A stretch of 64,000 nt of DNA from Protonemura montana (Eukaryota; Arthropoda; Insecta; Plecoptera; Nemouridae). The stretch spans positions 13,354,651 to 13,418,650 of the forward strand of contig OX387603.1 of the NCBI GenBank assembly GCA_947568835.1, read 5' to 3'. Positions 60,215 to 64,000 of the stretch are shown one piece after another. The position numbers were made by a program, and so were the translations under genes. The notes beneath the pieces were generated by a model that saw nothing but the letters and a program-made list of their open reading frames with translations, had not been told where the DNA came from and made no database searches. The number at the start of each line of letters is the position of its first letter. Position 1 is the stretch's first letter.

Positions 60215-60600
60215 GTAATGCGTGTCACCGTTGACTTTATAGGTATAGTCAGAGATAATTTTACTTTCTGCTGAGGAAACGAGCCGGTAACACGTGGTGA
60301 CGAAAGATGATACCCGATAGCGTCTGCGGTCATCTTTTTTTAACAAACTTCTCTAAAAAAATTATTACAACTCCAAATATTGATTCATGTATATCAACTG
60401 TCGAGTTAGCATTAATTAAGGTAAATTGAGCGTAAACCAGGGTAAAATGCGAGTAATCTGCAAAAAATAATGAAATGAAAATTTTAACACTTGAAACGAT
60501 GGTGACTCCACCTATTAACATCCTCCATTTTTGCTGAAAAAGTAGTCATTTGACGGCCAATTTTCGCGTAGACAGTTTAAAATTAGAGTTATTGTAGATG
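60215..60600 (+). mobile_element. MITE-like element, family B copy
   Basis: Almost full length: TTATAGGTATAGTCAGAG, TGCTGAGGAAACGAGCCGGT, AACACGTGGTGACG, GAGCGTAAACCAGG, ATGCGAGTAATCTGC, GACTCCACC, CATCCTCCATTTTTGC and GTAGTCATTTGACGGCCAA. No target duplication was recognised. Confidence 0.62.
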
Positions 60601-63600
60601 TCGCTTGTTTTGTAAACTCCTGACTTTAAATTTGATAAGGGAGCTAGAAATTTAAAGTCCAAACTGTACAGACCACACGTATCGACGCATGATTCACCCG
60701 TAAAGGAGCAAGATGTCCACGACGAAGACAATCAAACTGGTATGTGCCTCCTTTAGGACAACATCAAGATATAAACTGAGCGTGGTGGGTTGCTTGAAGC
60801 TACGACTGACAGAAGGCGAACTTGTCATTATTATGCACAAAGTGTGATGTTTTTCTTGTTTGTCAACACACGAGTCCATTCAGAAACACAATTTGGTAAA
60901 AACACTCCTGAAATTTTAACACATTTTTCTCATTGTTCGAATCACGAGGTGACAGCACTTACGACTCGAAATTTATAGAAAGAAAACTCACTAAATACGA
61001 CCACGAACTAGGAATGGCGCACTTAAACGTTCAAGGGGAAATACATTTTTGTGTTTTCAAATGTTGAAAGACGTTGAAAGAGCCATGGTATTGCCGGTAT
61101 AAAAGTGAACAGTGGAACCGTTCTCCTGTTCGGATCCTCTAGAAAAACTTGATATTGATATTATAATATTAAAATGAAAAGATGTGGAACAAAAAAAAAA
61201 TCCCATTAATATTCATAGCGTGGTGTGAGAATACTTTGCAGAATCTATAAGTTATTGAGTATTGAATGATCTAAGATTGTTTCCTCATTCAAGTTCAGAC
61301 CAAATTCCACGTTCACTTTCATTCACTGGTGAATAAATCATTGTTGCATGTCCAAAACACTAGAGAGCCACACTTTAAAAGCCCACACCCAAAAGAATTA
61401 CCGTAATAATAAAAGATTAACTCGCGACTGACACAAGAAAAGGCTCTTAAACAGCTTGACATTTGCATTTTACAAGGACTTGGACTAAAGATGGCAGAAG
61501 ATTGGTAATATGAAGCGATTATTTCAAAGTCATCAAAATTGGTAGGATGAAGGCCAAGGGAGGATCCTCCATTGTTGTCAAGCCATCTGTTGCGATTTCT
61601 GATTAAGCTGCAAGTCGTGATTGTTCGATTTCGAGCAGGATGCATCGCCAAATGAGATCCGTCAGCCGAGGGAGACATGGGATTTGCATGGAATGTTTCA
61701 CTGACAGTGCGTTTCAGGATTGCGAAGATAATGTAACACGAGATCATCTTTTAAGCGCAGTAAGTTAATTATTAGTTAGATTAATTTTTTAGGCTTCTTT
61801 TTCCTAGCCAAAAAAGTTGAGTAAGTTGAAAAACTAGTAAACTTTAGCTATTTAATTGAGAGCGGTTGAAGTTTTATTGAAGTTTTTTCGTAAAGAAAAG
61901 GTAACCCTTGTCGTGGTTAGTCGGATTACGTTTTCCTTATCTTCATATCGCTTTGCAATGTTATTGGGATGTATATTTTCAACTACCGTGTATCAGTGGG
62001 AAGTATACATCCCACTAGTTTATTTGACAGTTCTGCTTAATGTTAATAAAACAATTATATAGAAATATTTTTGCAATAGTAATTAATTATCATAAAAACA
62101 AACTTATCGAAAATTTCGAAAAAAATTATTGAACCATGAGAGGGTTAAGTACCCTGCAGTCCCCATTTTGGAAAAAAAGTATTTGTTTCCTAGCATTCTT
62201 TAAAAATGTTGCCCAAATTACACCTAAGTAGGTAGTGTTTGACAATGTTTACAAAAGCTTTTATGTCCACCTATGCTCGCTATGTCCGCCTATACCCGTG
62301 AACTGTGCACGAAAAGTGTTGTGAAATTTCAACCCATCACTTTTGCAGTGCAATGAAAACTATTTTTTCTAACCAAATGCCAACCTGTAAGTGCTTTTTA
62401 AAAGGGAATGGCAAATTTAAATAATTTGTTTTGTGAGAAGATTCAAAACCTGTCAAATTAGAAACAAAAAATTGCTATGCGTACGAAAACATAATGATTT
62501 CCCGTCGTTGTCGTCGTCGTCGTCCACGGCAACGAGATGGTCATGAATGAAGATTATTCTCATGTAATATCCCATGAAAATTATCTCCACCACAAACTGC
62601 TCTGTATAACATGACATAAGACGATCTCACAGCATTACTTCACTTGACTTGAAGATGGTCAAGTCATTGCCAACGCAAAGGCGTTTATGAATCCTTCACA
62701 GCACTTATAATGTGATTAATTTTAGTGCCGAGTCACTTGGCTTTTGGAATTTGAGCCAATTTTCGATGGTATTGTTAGGGCAAAATGTCAGGCTCAGTCT
62801 CGTCGTGTTATAATATCGGTTTTATTAAAATGAACGATGATTCGCATAGATATTCTGACTTGGTTGAGGTGGTCATAGCCCACTATAGCAACGTGGGCAA
62901 CAAAAACGTTTTTTTTAGTTTTAACTTCTCCATTCTGGATCCAAAATATCTAGAGCCGCATTCAAAAAGCCGAGTTTAAGCTTAAAGCCATAGATTTGGG
63001 GGGTAAAGTTAACAACCCCTGAAACTCTGGAATCACCATCCGTGATAGGATGGTAATTTTTTTACTCTGAGGTGAAACTTAAACTTTGCTTTGTCTCCCT
63101 GAGGTGCCTTACTTGCAGCCTGATAGTACGTTGATTCATTCCATCTTCTTTCTGTATTAAGTAGGAAGGCCCCCACATTACTCGCCCAATTCATGTCCGG
63201 AGGCACTGACAGCATGAAATAATCACACTCTATCAAAACACATGACCTAGGACTCAACGAGAAATACATTTTTCTTCATCGAGGGACTTTACACACAGTG
63301 GAAGTGTCTGTCTAGAGCTTCTTAGGAAGTGACGTAAGCCGTTGGCTTTGGAAGACAAGACGAAACCTTCATGACATGCAAAGAAAATGACATCTAGCCA
63401 CGGCAAAAGTTGTCTGATTGCTACGCCGCGGGTCGAAGCAAGGACCCCGTCCAGGGACACCGCTGGTCTCTATAATCGCTTGCATCCCCCGTACTTCTCA
63501 TGGATCAACGAGTCTGCGACCAGACGGCGTGACCATCAACGAAATGACCCTCAACACCGACCGGAAACTCAGGCAAACACAAATATTTGCTTGCTGTAGT

Positions 63601-64000
63601 TTTCAGAAGTCGATTTGAACAGAATCGAGTTTTTTTTTGTAATGTGTGCTTTCGTTTAATTGAAAGATTGATCACTATAACACAAAAAATTAACACAAAA
63701 ATGTATGCTCATAGAAAGGAAGATTTTTTTTTTGCTCCCTTGGTTTGTAACAGTTCAACTCTACGCAAACGAGTTGATAAACTAATAAAATGTAAAATCA
63801 TGCGAAAGGGTACCATGTGGTGCTATCAGCCATTGACTTTTCAGTTTGGCTGGAAATAACTGTTCATATAATTTCATGAGTTCACATAGCTCGCTCGAAA
63901 TGACAAGGCTACTTAAAATTGTCGTTAAAATCACCGAGTAATTGTCTTGCGTTTGAACTGCCACATGAAAATTAAAAGAACGTTGGTTGATATATACATA

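Larger units (their letters stand above)
57030..64000 (-). other. upstream intron or 5' flank of cv-c
   Basis: Sequence 5' of the first visible exon. It holds family A copy 4, a perfect-arm hairpin at 58743-58773, two family B copies and a TCG-rich stretch (62504-62523). A GC-rich stretch at 63410-63560 and two short open frames at 63033-63460 (minus) look slightly protein-like but were not identified. No exon ending in phase 0 was found for cv-c. Confidence 0.55.

Noticed and set aside
61319..61747. 142-codon minus-strand open frame upstream of cv-c
   Set aside because: Considered as an upstream cv-c exon, but its possible donor (TTACG|GTAATT) is in phase 1 while the next exon needs phase 0.
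63033..63600. Run of protein-like minus-strand frames with a possible 93-nt exon (63114-63206)
   Set aside because: Frames are interrupted and unrecognised, and the candidate exon has phase 1-1, which does not fit cv-c exon 1. Perhaps a decayed mobile element.
1..64000. CRISPR array, bacterial operons, rRNA genes
   Set aside because: No regularly spaced repeats with unique spacers; the intron-exon structure shows a eukaryotic genome.

Overview
The window is eukaryotic nuclear DNA. It is AT-rich and intron-dominated, with GT-AG introns, short GC-rich exons and many interspersed repeats. The one gene I recognise is the arthropod member of the DLC1/STARD13 family of SAM-RhoGAP-START proteins (Drosophila crossveinless-c, cv-c). 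This points to an arthropod, probably an insect; I cannot fix the order from this sequence.

The gene lies on the minus strand and runs past both edges. Reading 5' to 3', ten exons can be placed: 57029-56591, 56197-55286, 55192-54815, 54469-54162, 53712-53470, 50367-50325, 3907-3836, 1667-1395, 642-452 and 54 to beyond position 1. Every junction has AG/GT borders and matching phase, giving 971 open codons. The first six exons encode a long disordered arm, rich in Ser, Pro and acidic residues, of at least 774 residues. The seventh and eighth encode the SAM domain and the conserved segment after it. The RhoGAP and START domains should lie to the left of the window, and the start codon and promoter to the right of 57029.

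About 46.4 kb (3908-50324) is a single intron separating a 43-nt microexon from the first SAM exon. It holds repeats of several families. Family B is a MITE of about 350 bp, with one copy flanked by a 9-bp duplication. Family A is a repeat of about 300 bp with a conserved GGCGCCACCGG end. Family C is a tRNA-containing SINE-like repeat, and there are two further tRNA-like heads. There is also a large foldback element (33582-33848), fragments of non-LTR retrotransposon ORF2, and CpG-rich patches with GCGTCG motifs near homopolymeric C/G runs. Two plus-strand islands (about 8.3-9.0 kb and 23.5-23.9 kb) look protein-coding, but their frame breaks suggest decayed retrocopies or an unannotated nested gene. 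A pair of perfect nuclear-receptor-type DR1 motifs sits at 46.87-46.91 kb.

The right end (57030-64000) is the next upstream intron or flank of the same gene and carries repeats of families A and B. I see no rRNA gene, no convincing functional tRNA gene, no CRISPR array and no bacterial-type operon.
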